Of a DNA stretch of 64,000 bases, positions 41,229 through 53,909 are shown piece by piece. Each line of letters opens with the position of its first letter. Positions within the stretch are counted from its first letter, which is position 1. A program made the position numbers and the translations under genes. The stretch is from Drosophila persimilis (taxonomy: Eukaryota > Arthropoda > Insecta > Diptera > Drosophilidae): positions 434,001-498,000 of the forward strand of contig NW_020825340.1 in assembly GCF_003286085.1 (NCBI RefSeq), given 5' to 3'. Below the pieces are notes generated by a model, which searched no databases, was not told the origin of the DNA, and saw nothing but the letters and a program-made list of their open reading frames with translations.

Positions 41229-42045
41229 GACCCCGCAAAAAGACAGCTGCAGGTGAAATGCACGGTAAACGAAACGAAATAAAATCATGTGACACTTTGT
41301 GGTTAATAATGCGAGGGTATGCATGCAGGACGAGCCCACCCAAAGGGGTCCTTTTGTCTCCGAGCCCCGAAAAACCGGGACAACCCACAACCAATTGCCT
41401 TCCGTGGAACTGGACAAAATGAGTTCCTGGCGATGGCGGTGGCGGTGGCGGTAGCGGTGATTTAAATGCAAATTTATTATCATGCAGCAGTAAAAAAAAA
41501 AGTTATATAAAACCCAGGGAGGGAGTGATGATGATGGGTGGGTAAGTGGGTGGTTGAGAATGGCATCCACAAAATATAAATAAATGGACCAGCAGAAAGT
41601 ATGTAATAATAATATTTACAGAGACAAAAAAAAAGAGAGGCAATTTTTAATTTTTCGCTTTTGCATTTACATTTTGATTAAAACAATTTGCATAACGCTA
41701 GAAACGTCCGAAAACATTTAATTGATTGAAAACAATTGGAGTATTAATCACCTCAAAATTGCATCATCAAATAACGGCCAGGAGGTGGAAGTAGGTCGTC
41801 GAGAAGAGGACGGAGACAGCTGCAGTTCATCGCATCGAATTCTCGAATGCGGTTTAATTTCATTTCTTGATCGATAATATTGGTATTAAAGCAAAGTGCA
41901 AGACCAAGCAAGATTTATAACATATTGCTACTCAAACTTTTCTCTCATGGTCTAAGCAAATTTGTGAGAACGTTCAAACAAAGGCCCGCACGCACTGCCT
42001 CATCGTTAGTCATTTCCAGGGCCTGCTGCGAAGCGAAATTGTCCT

Positions 42046-42090
42046 GACACCCGGTACTCGTTGCGAAAATGGTATATAGAGCTCGTGAGA
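42046..42090 (+). mobile_element. INE-1-like fragment
   Basis: CACCCGGTACTCGTTGCGAA AATGGTATATAG follows the TACCCGTTACTCGTAGAGTAAAAGGGTATA pattern of the repeat head. Confidence 0.5.
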
Positions 42091-44135
42091 CTGTGCGTAT
42101 GCAATAGGGAAACCAGCATTTACTTATAGTCGATTAGATGTAGCCAAGAACCAAAGCCACAATCCTTCAGAGACATTCAGAGACTGTGGGTAATCAACCA
42201 CACATACACATATAAATATATACACTTATATATCCTTACATAGTTCTTACGAACTGAATTGAGTAAACCGATTTCTATGTATCGAAAGGTTTCACTTTGG
42301 CATCATTGGGTTTGGTTGGCCAGTATTGGAGGGTAATCTGCATTCGTCAGCGTCCGCCAAGCTTTCTTCATGTTTAAGTTTGCCATTTTTCAACAACTCA
42401 TCAATCTGTTCGATCTGCCATGGCACAAGTATGCTACTTAACGCTTCCTCTAACTTATGCCAGGCACGCACTCTCTCTCTCTCTCGACTCGCAAATGCAG
42501 CAGCATCAGTCTTTGTCTTTCTCTGCAGTGCCCGCAGTCGGTCCCAGGTCACGGTCCCAGTCCCGGATCCGGACCCGGAATGGAAGGGCAAATATAGCTA
42601 GAAACTTTTGGTCGATTTGAACCGGGATGGAACCAAAACGGAAGTTTCACTCATGAGCCTCGAACCACCGCCGCTGCCGATTCTGCCGATTCTGCCGCCG
42701 CCTGTCGCCAAAACTTTTTTATTATGTATTTTGCGCTTTTATTATTCATCTATCATCGCTGTTATAGTTTAATAGAAAGTTTAAAAGTCATCATCATGGC
42801 TTCGGCACAGCCATCGACAATGACTTGCCAAACACTCTAAGCGCCATATGCTGTGATCTAAGCCAACTGTTCCACATGACAGTCTGAAGTCTCCTGACTC
42901 CAGCACCGACTCCGACTCCGACTCAGTCTCCGTCTCCGTCCATGTCTCCATCTGCTGATGTTACTCTCGCCAAAAGGCATTTGGCAGGATCTGGCCATCC
43001 GCCAGCACAGACAGGAGATAAACAATTAAATTTATGCAACGAACGTTTCATTAGCATTCGAGGAGGAGGGCTTCGAGGGCACCTACGAAGAGAACTAGAA
43101 GGAGGTTTACGAGGGCAAACTAATAGCAGGACAACGAGAAGGACTTTGAGGAGCGGAAGAAGAATCATTCTTTGCTTAGTTTTTGGCTGTAACCAGCCCA
43201 AGCCGTTAGTGTTAATTAACTTGGCGCGAAGTCAAGTGCCCGAAACAGACAATATGGGCATCCCCAATTGCCTTTTGAACTTATTTTCCTGACAGGACAT
43301 GGCCGCTTGCCATGGCCAATACGGATACGAATACGGAACGCAAATTCAATAAAAATCCCCAACTGCAGCGGCAACGGGCCATGAGACGTTAATGGAGGCC
43401 ATCGGCAACGCATGCAAAAAACCAACACAACCGCAAAATGTGTTTCTAATAAATTGTGCAACAGCAACAACTACAACTACAACTACAACAAGTGTTCAAA
43501 TTTATCGCATCTGCGATTTACTCTCTCCCTCAGACACATACCATACACACGTCCTGTCCCACTCCCTCTTTGCATTTCACTCGGACTGAATAAACAATAT
43601 TTTATATGAGCCAAGAGCCCCAGGACCACTCTGCCAGCTCGCAGCTTGGCCATCGCCTCGCCCGTTGGCGCTAACTAAATGATGCTGAACATCGACAGGG
43701 GCAGAGTGGAAGGGTGCCAGACTAGATGATACTCTATTTGGAAAGCTTCACGAACCGTGGACCTTGGTCTTATACATTTACTGAAGCTTTTTTGAAAATT
43801 ATTTCTAGCCATTTTTACTGTTTGGATAGATTCCATTTATACTCGTCAGTATCTTTGTCTTTTTGAGACGTTTTTTGAATACAATATTCGATATATTTTA
43901 TTCAATCGTTAAGGTATTAAAACATGTTTTCAATATTCTATATTCTACTTTGGATAAATCCCATAAATATAAAATCAAATGCAATACAAATGCATGCATA
44001 CCACCCATAAACCGCACAGATTATAGGGTGTACAAACCACGAAGAGCAATTATGATATCGGGCATGATTTTGTGGGCAATTGGCTTTAATGGCTACCAGT
44101 GCAGGCCAAGCCAAACGCTGTCGCCAACAGCAACA

Positions 44136-44170
44136 GCATCCAGTATCCAGCATCCAGCATCCAGCATCGT
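44136..44170. repeat. (CATCCAG)n heptamer
   Basis: Five units, the second with a T change. Confidence 0.85.
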
Positions 44171-45245
44171 GCTTCACTAGTATATATCTCCTTATTTTTT
44201 ATATATCCTCTTCTTGTATATATCCTCCCCTCCTAGCCCTACCCATTTGTATGTGTGAAATTTATTTAAATGCTGCCAAAAGGCAACACCAGAACTGAAG
44301 CTGACACAAAAGCATGAACTGATGCTGATGCTGAGGCTGTGGCTGATGCTGTAATGCTGTTGTTGGGTTCCCATTCGTAGACGGAGATGTAGGCGATACT
44401 CAATTGGCCTCCGTTTTGGGGCTAAAGTGTCGCCCTAGCTGTGTATTATTAGCACCGAGCTGGGCCCACTGCCAGCTGCTAGTCCTGGTCGGGCCTAGAG
44501 AGTCCGATGCCTATCGGCGAGTAGGCAAGAGGCAAACCCATCTAGCCAGCATCCTTTTCATTCCCATTTCCTTCTGCTCTTGTGGTGTTTTATTTATTTG
44601 CTATTCCCTCGCAGAGAGTACTATGATTTGTAGAAGTTTTTAGTGCGCAAGAGATAATGTCTAATATAACTTCGACCACATAAGGCATACACATATGTAT
44701 ATAGAAATTCGATATTGTCATAGCTGTCTTGTAGCTATCCGACTGTATCTCACATACTGTAGCTATATATAAGCTTAAACCGTTGCGATTGGATCACAAT
44801 ATCATATAGGACCCATGAGAAATAAAGCCATTATGAAAACAATGCAACTAAAAGAGTAGCAAAAGCTTCGGCATCGGAAATTGGAATTCCTTTCTTGTAT
44901 TTCTTGTATTTTTATTTTTGCCTGGTTTGTTTGCGGGCTGCAATTTATTTTTATATTGCCTTATATGATAATCGTTTGCATTAAAAATCGCCTGCCGTTT
45001 GTCCGTCTGGCCGTCTGTCTGGCAGTTGCCTTTGCCTTTGCCAAAAAGTGTCGCTGTTTGTATTTATTTATTATTCAAAGTGTTATCGGTGACAGAGCAG
45101 CGGTGGTGCTGGCGGTAGTCGTGGTGGTGTCGGTGGTGTCACTGATGGTGGGGGGAGGCAGGGGGCATGGCAGCCAAAAACCCAAAGGATTAGTTATGAT
45201 AAATGTGTTTTATAAGCGTGACACTCGCATACACAAATACACCAA

Positions 45246-45309
45246 CACACACACACACACACACCGAGGGACTGATAGATAGGGGGAGAGAGAGAGAGAG
45301 AGAGAGAGC
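45246..45309. repeat. (CA)n and (GA)n compound microsatellite
   Basis: CA tract 45246-45264 and GA tract 45285-45309, separated by 20 bp. Confidence 0.95.
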
Positions 45310-46688
45310 ATTTACCCACCAGAGCGGGTCGTGTCCTGTCCCATTTTAATGCACAGATAATGAGTTCCTTTGTTGGCAATATGTCAAATCGCTAGGCCAA
45401 TATTTCAGCCTCCGTCCTCAGCTGAGAGAGAGAAAGGATTGGGACCCCAGTCCCAGGATTGGGATTGGAATTGGGATACATTTTGCCGTTTGCCGTTTAC
45501 CGTTTTGGTATTCACCATTTTGGTGTTTTGTGTATGCGCGTCGAATCGTGTTAATTGCCGTACTGCCTCCCCCCAACCGCAGGGTCTTCCATTTCGTTGG
45601 AAGAACTACAGTGATGAGATTAGTTTGTTAAGATTATATATAAATCAGTGGCATCAATTCTGAATGAGTTACGCAAACGGGCGGGCGGAGGCCACAACAT
45701 GAAATGTTGATAAATATGGCGAAACTTGAGAGAAGAGAAATCAATTAAAATCGCTTCAATGGTTTTGACTGCCGTATTTTCCTTCTTCTCATTTGATGCT
45801 GTTGTTATTGCTTATCGGTTGCCATGGATAATACTTAATTAGTCGAGTGACGAAGGGTGTTTCGAATTTATCAATGAATATGTCACATTAGGCCCACCCT
45901 GAAGGGTAGCTGAAGAGGGAAACAGGAATATGACATTAGAAAATTAGGAAATGAGTGGTCAATGAACTTTCCACATGTGTACATTTATTAGGTTTTGGTT
46001 TCATGCGATATCGTTTTAAATATTGGGTATTCATTTTTGTTATGCAGCAGAACATGGATATTGTAATACACCGAAAGAAATCTTGTTTAAATTTTGCAAC
46101 CAAATCAATTCCTACAAAATTTACAACCTTTCCACCTTTTTTGATCGGGCTTCCCCGAAAATATACAAAAGCTATGTTATATGTACATATATGCACTTCT
46201 GGTAAAATTATATGCAACCCCTAAAGCCCTGGAAAGGACATCAACAAGTTGTATATGCCTTGGAAAAGACAATTTCATTCGATTATTGTTTTCGTTTTAC
46301 TGTGTTTCTTTTCTCCATTCACACAGCTGAAATGGGGAAAAAAATGCAATTATGTAAGTCAGCAAGCATAATCGATGAACGCCCGCGCTTGGCATTGATG
46401 TAACTGTTCCCACTGCCGTCCCGCTCCCACTCCTGCTCCATCTATCCATAGTCGTCCTTCTCGAGTTCCTCCCATACATACTGCTTCAGCTGTGTTCCCC
46501 ATTGTTGCTCCTCGGATACGATTCTTCGATTGTTCTTTCTGACTTTTTCCTGTGGACTGGTTCTACATATAACTTGGGGGCGCTGCGCATGAGTAAATGT
46601 GAATGTGCTTTTGATTGCCTTATCAAGACGTAGGTGCTTATAAATTCGATTAAATTAACGCCAGCCCGCACGCACACCCTCTTCTTAC

Positions 46689-46708
46689 CACCCACCCACC
46701 CACCCACC
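46689..46708. repeat. (CCCA)n microsatellite
   Basis: Five CCCA units. Confidence 0.85.
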
Positions 46709-47085
46709 TTTCCCACCTATTCCCATTCCTTTGGATACCCTCCTGCCACTGCCGCAAAAGGCACCACTGCCACTGCTCTCGTGGTACTCGTAATTTCAAT
46801 TTAATCGCGTGCTCTGAACGCGTGACTGCCGATGTGCTGCTGGCTAATAAATATTTCACTTATTTCACGATTTTCACGCCTACTATTTGCTGATATTCTG
46901 CCTCCACCTCCACCTCCCCCTCCCACTCCGTCCTGACGCCTTGACGCCTGTGAAGCCTGGCGTTGACCCTGATGCGGAGTGAATTGTTACAAAACGTTTT
47001 CACCATTTTTCTTGCCTGCTCGCACATTGTCAGCGCTTTGTGCCCCAAATGTGTGGAAAGGTGGGCGGACGTGTCTCGGACTCCT

Positions 47086-47128
47086 GAGTGCCGTCTGCCC
47101 TCTGCCCTCTGCCGTCTGCCGTCTGTCG
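47086..47128. repeat. (CTGCCGT)n heptamer
   Basis: CTGCCCT/CTGCCGT alternation. Confidence 0.8.
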
Positions 47129-47828
47129 GGTGTTGAATGCCGAATGCCAAGTGCTGCCGGCGGCGTGTGGCGTCTCTCAAAATGAGTTGACACTTTGCAT
47201 GTCTGTGTAATTTTGAAATATTAATCATATGGTGTGGCATGTGCAGCTTTGGCGACGATGACTGCCCCTGTTCCCGCCCAGCCTGAATGGGAATGTTTGC
47301 TTGGCATGGCATGAGTACGAGCTACAGCTGTGGAGCTCTATAGCTGTGGCAGGAGCTGGAGCTGTCGGTTGAGCTAGAGCTAGAGCTGGTGCTGGTGCTG
47401 TGGCAAAGCGAGGATGATGAGGGAAAAGTATTGTTGCTGCTGCATATTACGTTACAGGCGAACATTAAGCACATATACTCGTATAGAGTCCAGAGACCAG
47501 AAGCAGAACCAGGACAAAGGAGCATTGGCTGCATAATCAAATACAAAATGTTCGCCTCCTACTGAATGGGCCAATAGCACTGAGAGAAATGTATTCTGAA
47601 AAGTAAGTGGATTTCTATACTTTTATAAAGATAAGAATTAAATGGAACGGATATAAAATATTACAGCTGGCAATATTAAGATGGAAATTATTTCTAGTTC
47701 ATACCCACAATTTCCCTCAGTGCAGTGCCCTGACTCGACGAGGTGGCATAAAGCAATTAGTGTTGCATTTTATGGCCTTTAATGTGGTAATGGTTTCGGG
47801 TAATTAACAATTATGTCTAACTACAAAT

Positions 47829-47840
47829 GCGACACGTTGC
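47829..47840 (-). repeat. Partial match to the 15-mer motif
   Basis: The minus strand reads GCAACGTGTCGC, sharing the 11-nt core GCAACGTGTCG with copy 1. A still weaker relative (12 of 15) is on the minus strand at 14129-14143. Confidence 0.4.
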
Positions 47841-47866
47841 CGATTGCGTGTGTTGGTTGCCGTTGC

Positions 47867-47897
47867 CCTCCCCTGCCCTGCCCTGCCCTGCCCTGCC
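47867..47897. repeat. (CCTGC)n pentamer
   Basis: Five perfect CCCTG units, 27 bp after the partial 15-mer motif. Confidence 0.85.
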
Positions 47898-48081
47898 ACA
47901 GTCCTGCCTGTCGTCCGCAATCTCAATCTCGTGGCACTTCCTTCTTGAGGTTATTACAAATTTTGCATATTTCAAGTGGCTACCAAAACTTCCATTCACC
48001 CGACAGCCCTGCACTAGCTTTGACTACCAGAGCACCGAAGGGAAACTTCATTTCCATTTTCCAGCTGCAAATGCGAGTGCA

Positions 48082-48120
48082 GGAGCAGCACCAGCAGCAG
48101 AAGCAGCAGCAGCAGCAGCT
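48082..48120. repeat. (CAG)n triplet tract
   Basis: CAGCACCAGCAGCAGAAG then five CAG units. Confidence 0.85.
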
Positions 48121-49180
48121 GAACAAAGCAAATTAGCCATGGCTGTGAGAACTAACTAAGTGGTTTGCTTATTGTTAGTTCGTTTTGGCATATTAAAATT
48201 TCAGAAATTGCCAAGCGCTCCCTCCACACTCCACAGTCCACACTTTTACCCGTAATGTGCCCTAGTGCCCAAGTAGGACGGGGATCAACTGGCTCTCCCG
48301 CCAGATTAATTACCCATGCAAAATGTTGCAGGTCCTGGCGGAAGTGTCCGGGGACCCAAAAGAGCCAAATCCCAGCGACCTAATGAGCCAAACTGCATCG
48401 AGAACAATGGGTGCATATTTTATGTGTATGGCTCTATCCAATTCGAATGATTAATATTTCCATTTGAGTTTAAAGCTCGAATATATTTTGAGTGCTTGCG
48501 TTTTGCAACCCCCGAAATATTTTTGCGCCATAAAGAGAATTCACCGGAGATCATCGCACTTTCCCTTGGATGTTTTTACCTGCAGAAATTTTTTAAAAAA
48601 ATTACAGCTGAAGCTTTTCATTTGGGGTGAGTTTTTGGTTGAAGGAAAGGTTCAGTCATACTTCAGAGCTCGGTGAAAAGCCCCCCCGACTTTACTAACC
48701 GCAGACCATTGAATCATTTCAATGATTACCTTCTACCTTACGTAAAATATCTTCTAAAAAAAGAATATATATCCGACACTTTCCGACAGCCTGCATATGA
48801 ATATTTAAAGTCCATCTTTATTTCTTAAATGACTGTGACTGCGCCTCTGATAATCTAATTGAAAAGTGCTCTCACCTCTAAGCGCTTTAGTGTCCCATCG
48901 GGGGAGAATTTCGTTTTAAACAGCAACAGACTCTCTTTTGGCCATAATTAAAATGACCCAACCTAATGGGCGAAATGTCCCAGTGCCACACCCACACACC
49001 GACTCCCTGAGTCTCGGCCCCAGGTCCATGCGCATTCCCAATCCCGCAGAGATCTGTCCATTCTGCGGTCGTGACTGGACCTCGGCAAAAGTCTATTAAC
49101 GTACACTGAAACTGTTAATTTTGCTGATGCAATTTCGGCTCAATTTATTGTGCACCCACAAAACACAATAAAAAAAGAAG

Positions 49181-49208
49181 TGTGTGTGTGTGTGTGTGTG
49201 TTTGTGTG
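49181..49208. repeat. (GT)n microsatellite
   Basis: Eleven or more GT units following an A-rich tract. Confidence 0.95.
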
Positions 49209-49564
49209 CAGGGTAAGGGGGCATGCCAGAGGAAAGCGGAAGCAGAGCAAACGAGGAAAACGAGCCGAAATTGAAAAGCCAAAGTACATAACAACAAGCT
49301 GGTGGCCAAACGCAGGACCAGGAGCCCCGCGCCGCCCCAAAAAGTGCCAATCCCAGGCGCGAAAATCAATATAAATATGCTAGGCACATGGCCATGGAGT
49401 GCCTCCCACCCTTCTGGCTCTCTCCCTCTCTCTCTTTTGCCTCTGCCATTGGTCTCATTCGCTCTTGAAACATGACAATTTATGTGCATTTTGTATGCAG
49501 GCGGCTAAATAGACAAGGCTAGGCAAGGTCCGTGCTCGCATTTGCCGCTGTGCGTGCGCCAGAA

Positions 49565-49610
49565 AGACCGACCAACCGACCGACCAACCAACAGACCGAT
49601 CGACAGACCA
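49565..49610. repeat. (GACC/AACC)n tetramer tract
   Basis: Imperfect GACCGACCAACC units. Confidence 0.8.
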
Positions 49611-51079
49611 AGCATAATACAATGGCTGTGCCAAGGACACCAGCCACCCACCCACAGCCCCTCTAAAGCCCAACGCCACGCAGCGATAAAACTTGAAAAT
49701 GCTGTTAGCTACAAAAATTTGTTGTCGGGCTTTTGGGCCACGGCGGGGGAGGTGGAGGAGGAGGAGCGTGGCGGAACAGTGCTAGGGGTACGCCTAATTT
49801 GACACCCTCTGCCACACCCCCATCGGAAATGCACGCACCATTGAGTGTGTATGAGTTTCTGTGTATCGTTGGGGGTATGCGTGCAATTTCAAATTTATGC
49901 ACTGCACTGTAAACCAGGCAAACATTTCCGCCAACGCCGCCCCATCGTACCCCATCGTCGTATATCGCCCATCTCTAGAGCTCCTTTTGCCGGAGAGTGC
50001 AAAAATCGAATGCGTCGCACAATTGTGAATTATTTACAGCAACTTTTGGGCCGGCTGCCGCGACTTTGACTGGGATGCGACTCTCTGGTCAGCGACAAAC
50101 CTAATTACAGTAGCAGCCGCCCCAATACCCAAACACAGTCGCTCGCACACGCTCGGACATGTTGGGGACATGCAGCGGGTCCTGCATGGACGGGCGGAGC
50201 AAAGGCAAAGCGCCCACAATGGCCGCCTTTGTGGACTCGTTTAGCCGCGCAAATTGCTGTCCATTCAGTTAGCTGTTAGAGCCCTTTGCCACTTCGCCAC
50301 ACACTCACATGCATACTCACACACACACACACACACACCTCTCCCGAATTCAACTGCCAAGCCACATAACTTTGTGCCTCATCCCCATTGCCATACCCAT
50401 CCCCATACAGCCCCACATTGCGACAACTGACTTTTCAACTCGACTTCGAGCCGACTGCAGTTTGTTGCTGCTGCTGAACTTCTGTACTGCTGTTGCTCCT
50501 CTGCTTGTAGGAACAGGAGCTGGCTGCTCCTGTCAAGTGGACAACGTCAGGACCTCTTCCCCTTATAGAGCCTGCAACAACAACAAAAAGTCGAAAAAAA
50601 CTGCCTGCTGCAAAATATTGTGCAATGCGCTGCCAAATAACAAAACAAAAAAAAACTTTCGGAAGACCAGGGGAAGCAAGAACGACTTTTGGATACTGAG
50701 TCGATTTTGACATTTTGGAAATATTTGGATAAAGTTTTTACCATTGAAGAACACACAAACAGACGCTATACTTCTCATATATATTTAAGAAATGATTACA
50801 CATCATATTGGGTTTAGTTGAATATAATTGCTTGATTAGGATTTGGGCAGCTCAAACGAATTCATTAAATGTTTTATTTATAATTTTGTTTGTACGAGGC
50901 ATGTGGCATTCAGGACGCGGTGATACCCTGGGCTCCACACAGCCCGCTGGGTATCAGAGATGGGTACATCGCGTATAAACAGCAACAACGAAAAACCTTT
51001 AACGGCAAATGTCGAACCTCGGAGCCTCGACCCTCGAATGTCGAACTGCTCCGCAACGGCCAAATGCGTTTGTCTGCCC

Positions 51080-51138
51080 CCTGTCCGTGTCCGTGTCCGT
51101 GGCTGTGTCCGTCGCTGTGTCCGTCGCTGTGTCTGTGT
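51080..51138. repeat. GTGTCCGTCGCT 12-mer tandem
   Basis: Three GTCCGT hexamers followed by two 12-bp units; produces the long Pro/Cys/Val shadow ORFs here. Confidence 0.8.
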
Positions 51139-52543
51139 TCGGGGTCCGTGTGTCTGTTTTATTTTACTTTTGCATATTTTTTGGCGTGTTTCGACTATAC
51201 TGCGGCTCTGTCTCTACATTTTTCAAGTTGTCTGCGTTTGACGTGCACGGATGGGCGCTCCACTGCGTCGGCGGCGGCGGTTGGCGTAGTTACAGTTTTG
51301 CCCATCGACTGGCTGCCCCTCTACACCACTGCCACTTTCCCATACACTTCCACTTCCACTTCCACTCCCACTCCCTTGTGCGGTTGTGGTTCGTTGCTTG
51401 GTTATCGCCAGTGCCACTACTCACACAGCCAAAGACCACTGCCTTTGCCACTACCCACTACCCGGAGGACCCCACAACCCCACAACCCGAGCGCCGGGAC
51501 CAGCGACTTGGAGGTCCTGTCGGTGAGCCTGTTTTTTAGTGCCTTCCGTTACCATTAAATTTTACGTTTTTATTAGCGCGCACACACACACACAGCTACA
51601 GATAGGACACCCCTAACAACCCAGCCACCCACCTCCCGGTCACCCACTTGCTCAGTGCCAGCCCCCCACTTCCAGCAACAAGAACAATTTTTGAATATTT
51701 CCGTTTTGGCTGGCAGTTTTCGGTTTTCGGCTTGTCTACAAAATGCAGTTTTGCATGCACTTTGAAAAAAAAAAACACCAGACCAGAAAGACAATAATAA
51801 GTGCAAAACGAGAAGCGAAAATCAACCAAGAAGAGGGCAGCAAAGCAACCAAAAAGAACACAGAAAATGGAGGAAGAAAATTGCATTTCGCTCGAATGCT
51901 ATGATGATTTTTTTTTTTCCTACCCCTTTTCACTGCATGCTTATGGCTTATCAACGTCTCGGATCGGTCGGGGGGGTGGGGAGTGCCAGCTAAAGTTAGC
52001 GCAAAGATAGCGGAATATTGTCGCTGAACAAGAAGTTGAATATTTTCGGCCCAGAAGGGGAACATCCCCCCGAACACCCCCATAAAGAGGTGATTGTTAG
52101 CGGCCACGAGGCAAAACCAAACCAAAGTTGGTGTTGCAGTTGCAGTTGCAGTTGCAATTGTGGGCGGCACCAAGCCCCAATGGTTGCGGCCAGAACATGT
52201 CCTAGGTTGCAGGGGCAAAAATGACTCAAAGCACTCGAAGGACTGGCCCGGCGGAAAAAGCTCAAACCAGTTGGCTTCTACCCTCAAACAAGTTCGACAT
52301 CCACAACAGGGGAAGACTCGACATCCACAACGGGGGAGGATTCAACATGTAGTTGCAGGGGAGCGACCGAAACAAGCAAACAAAAACTCTTATACGACGC
52401 CCAAGCAAATCGGAGTAGTCCAAACAGAAATACTCAGAGTTTGACTCAATCATTCGGAAAGCCTAATTCAAAATTAAACAAAAACAAACCGCTAGGAAAA
52501 AATAAACACAATCCAACGGTTTCCTCTGACTATAAGGCGCAGG

Positions 52544-53176
52544 ATGGATCTCTGGAAAGGGCTCTGGCGGCAGTGCGTCAATTTCTTCTCCTACAATTAT
52601 CCGTGCATCGCCGTCTACACCAGTGCGGGGGCCGTCGTGACGGCCTACCTGCACTACCACCTACGGATCCACAGCCTCGACCTGATGTACTGGAAGAACG
52701 TGGCGGAGTCCTTTTCGAAGGAAATCGACACCTTTCAGCTGGGTATGATATGCGTCATATTCGCGATCAATGGCGTATACGTGTTCGTCCTGCTGACCGT
52801 TTATCTGTGCCCGGCCCTGGAGCGAGATGATGTCGAGATGACGCTGCTGGAGATCAAGGACCGCTACGCCCGCTACATTCTTCTGCGGCTGATTGCGCGC
52901 CTTGACCGCATCCAGGGCGGGCTGTCCAACAGGCGGCAGAGCCTCTGCTTGCAAGACTATACACGGGCCCACAGCAGCATGGCCAAGGCGGTGGCCGTCT
53001 TCCGCAAGGACGCCCGCAAACTCATCCTGCCCAGCGAGTCGGAGATTATGCTGCCCATCGAGGATATCTACCACGTGGCCGAGGAGGATGAGCGCCAACT
53101 GAGGCGCGCCGGCTACTACAAGTTGGGCATCGACATCTCCGACGAGACCGTCAAGAAACTGTACAACCCCAAATAA
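52544..53176 (+). CDS. Two-pass membrane protein of unknown function, 210 aa, single exon
   Basis: I do not recognise the family. The frame is open for 210 codons from an ATG in acceptable context (GCAGGATGG) to TAA. It has GC-rich third positions and normal amino-acid complexity, unlike the shadow ORFs elsewhere in the window. Two hydrophobic segments are visible, at about residues 19-38 (starts YPCIAVYTSAGAVV) and 66-88 (starts GMICVIFAINGVYVF). A roughly 25-residue linker with charged residues separates them. A soluble tail of about 120 residues follows: a charged amphipathic helix at about 97-125 (DDVEMTLLEIKDRYARYILL) and an acidic/basic C-terminus ending KKLYNPK. No cleavable signal peptide is evident, because the N-terminus (MDLWKGLWRQC) is short and basic. 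Both termini probably face the cytosol if the two helices form a hairpin. The upstream 100 bases are A-rich, as in fly 5' leaders, and contain a TCATTC initiator-like word at 52450. No intron is needed. Coding status is near certain; the function is unknown. Confidence 0.9.
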   Translation: MDLWKGLWRQCVNFFSYNYPCIAVYTSAGAVVTAYLHYHLRIHSLDLMYWKNVAESFSKEIDTFQLGMICVIFAINGVYVFVLLTVYLCPALERDDVEMTLLEIKDRYARYILLRLIARLDRIQGGLSNRRQSLCLQDYTRAHSSMAKAVAVFRKDARKLILPSESEIMLPIEDIYHVAEEDERQLRRAGYYKLGIDISDETVKKLYNPK

Positions 53177-53177
53177 A
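53172..53177 (+). terminator. Poly(A) signal AATAAA overlapping the stop codon
   Basis: The last sense codon AAA, the TAA stop and the next base together form AATAAA. If used, the 3' UTR would be only about 15-30 nt. T/G-containing sequence follows at 53205-53225. A second A-rich possibility lies near 53250 (GAGTAAAATTTAG). Which one is used cannot be decided from the sequence. Confidence 0.5.
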
Positions 53178-53574
53178 GAGCATAGATCACCCGCTGCCCA
53201 TGGATCGCCGCCAATATGTAATAGATGATTTCAATTTAAAGCTTGAGTAAAATTTAGTCTTAAGCTGCAGCTGTCAGCACCAGGACTCTGTGCTCTATAA
53301 TTGCTTTTATCAACTCCGCTCTGTGGCCGCTTCCAGCGGAGTGCAGTGCGGCCTTAAAGCCGTTTTATTGTTTCAATTGTTGTTCGGTGCGGGCGCCTTT
53401 TGTTGCCCCCGCGCACTTCCTTGCGACTCGGTCAGGAGACGGAGGCGGAGGCAGAGGCAGAGGCAGAGGTGGGCTGGCTTTTTATGGCCGCATTGTGCGC
53501 CAAGCCAAACAATAACAAGCAAGTCGGCGACAGAGCTCTGGCCGGGACTCCAAGCAGTCCTCGGCCAAGCCAAC

Positions 53575-53690
53575 AAAAACAGAAACTGAAGCAGAAACAA
53601 GAACAGAAACAGAAACAGAAACGGCACCTAAACAGAAACAGAGACCAGCTACAGAAAACGGCAACAGAAAGCGGCAACAGCAGCATCTAA
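53575..53690. repeat. (CAGAAA)n imperfect hexamer tract
   Basis: About 115 bp of CAGAAA/CAGAAAC variants directly after a GGCAGA hexamer tract (53440-53470). Confidence 0.85.
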
Positions 53691-53738
53691 AACTAAAACC
53701 AACACAAGATATACAGGCCACTTTTAGGCACCGAAGTT

Positions 53739-53909
53739 TTATATACTCTTGCAGGTCTATCGTTCCAGCGACAGACTATTCTTACAGGATTCGTGCAACA
53801 TTTAAGCCAGATATTTTTATAATTGCGGGACTAGTCCTGATCTAGAATGATCTGCGAGATCATAGAGAATAGATCACATCTGTATACTAATACCCTTTGC
53901 AAGGGCACT
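53739..53909 (+). mobile_element. INE-1-like element, about 170 bp, near-complete head and tail
   Basis: The head ATATACTCTTGCAGGTCTAT CGTTCCAG is shared, in inverted orientation and with a few mismatches, by the copy at 15412-15494. The middle contains TCCTGATCTAGAATGATCTG. The tail ATACTAATACCCTTTGCAAG GGCACTCGTACC pairs roughly with the head. The element lies about 560 bp downstream of the 52544 gene and does not disturb it. Confidence 0.6.

Larger units (their letters stand above)
36034..42045. other. Non-coding stretch
   Basis: Very AT-rich at 36180-37130 and 38740-39950, with a GC-rich island at 40745-41230. The island's open frames on both strands are repeat-driven; it could be a promoter, but no initiator/TATA pair convinces. 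Confidence 0.65.
42091..52543. other. Non-coding stretch upstream of the membrane-protein gene
   Basis: Dense minisatellites (44.1, 45.2, 46.7, 47.1, 47.35, 47.9, 48.1, 49.2, 49.6 and 51.1 kb). The 222-codon frame at 50890-51558 is low-complexity and overlaps a second long frame. The last 100 bases are the probable A-rich 5' leader of the gene at 52544. Confidence 0.65.

Noticed and set aside
50890..51558. 222-aa plus frame, with a 176-aa frame beside it
   Set aside because: Driven by GTGTCC/CACTTC tandem repeats; rich in Pro, Cys and Ser with no folded-domain pattern.
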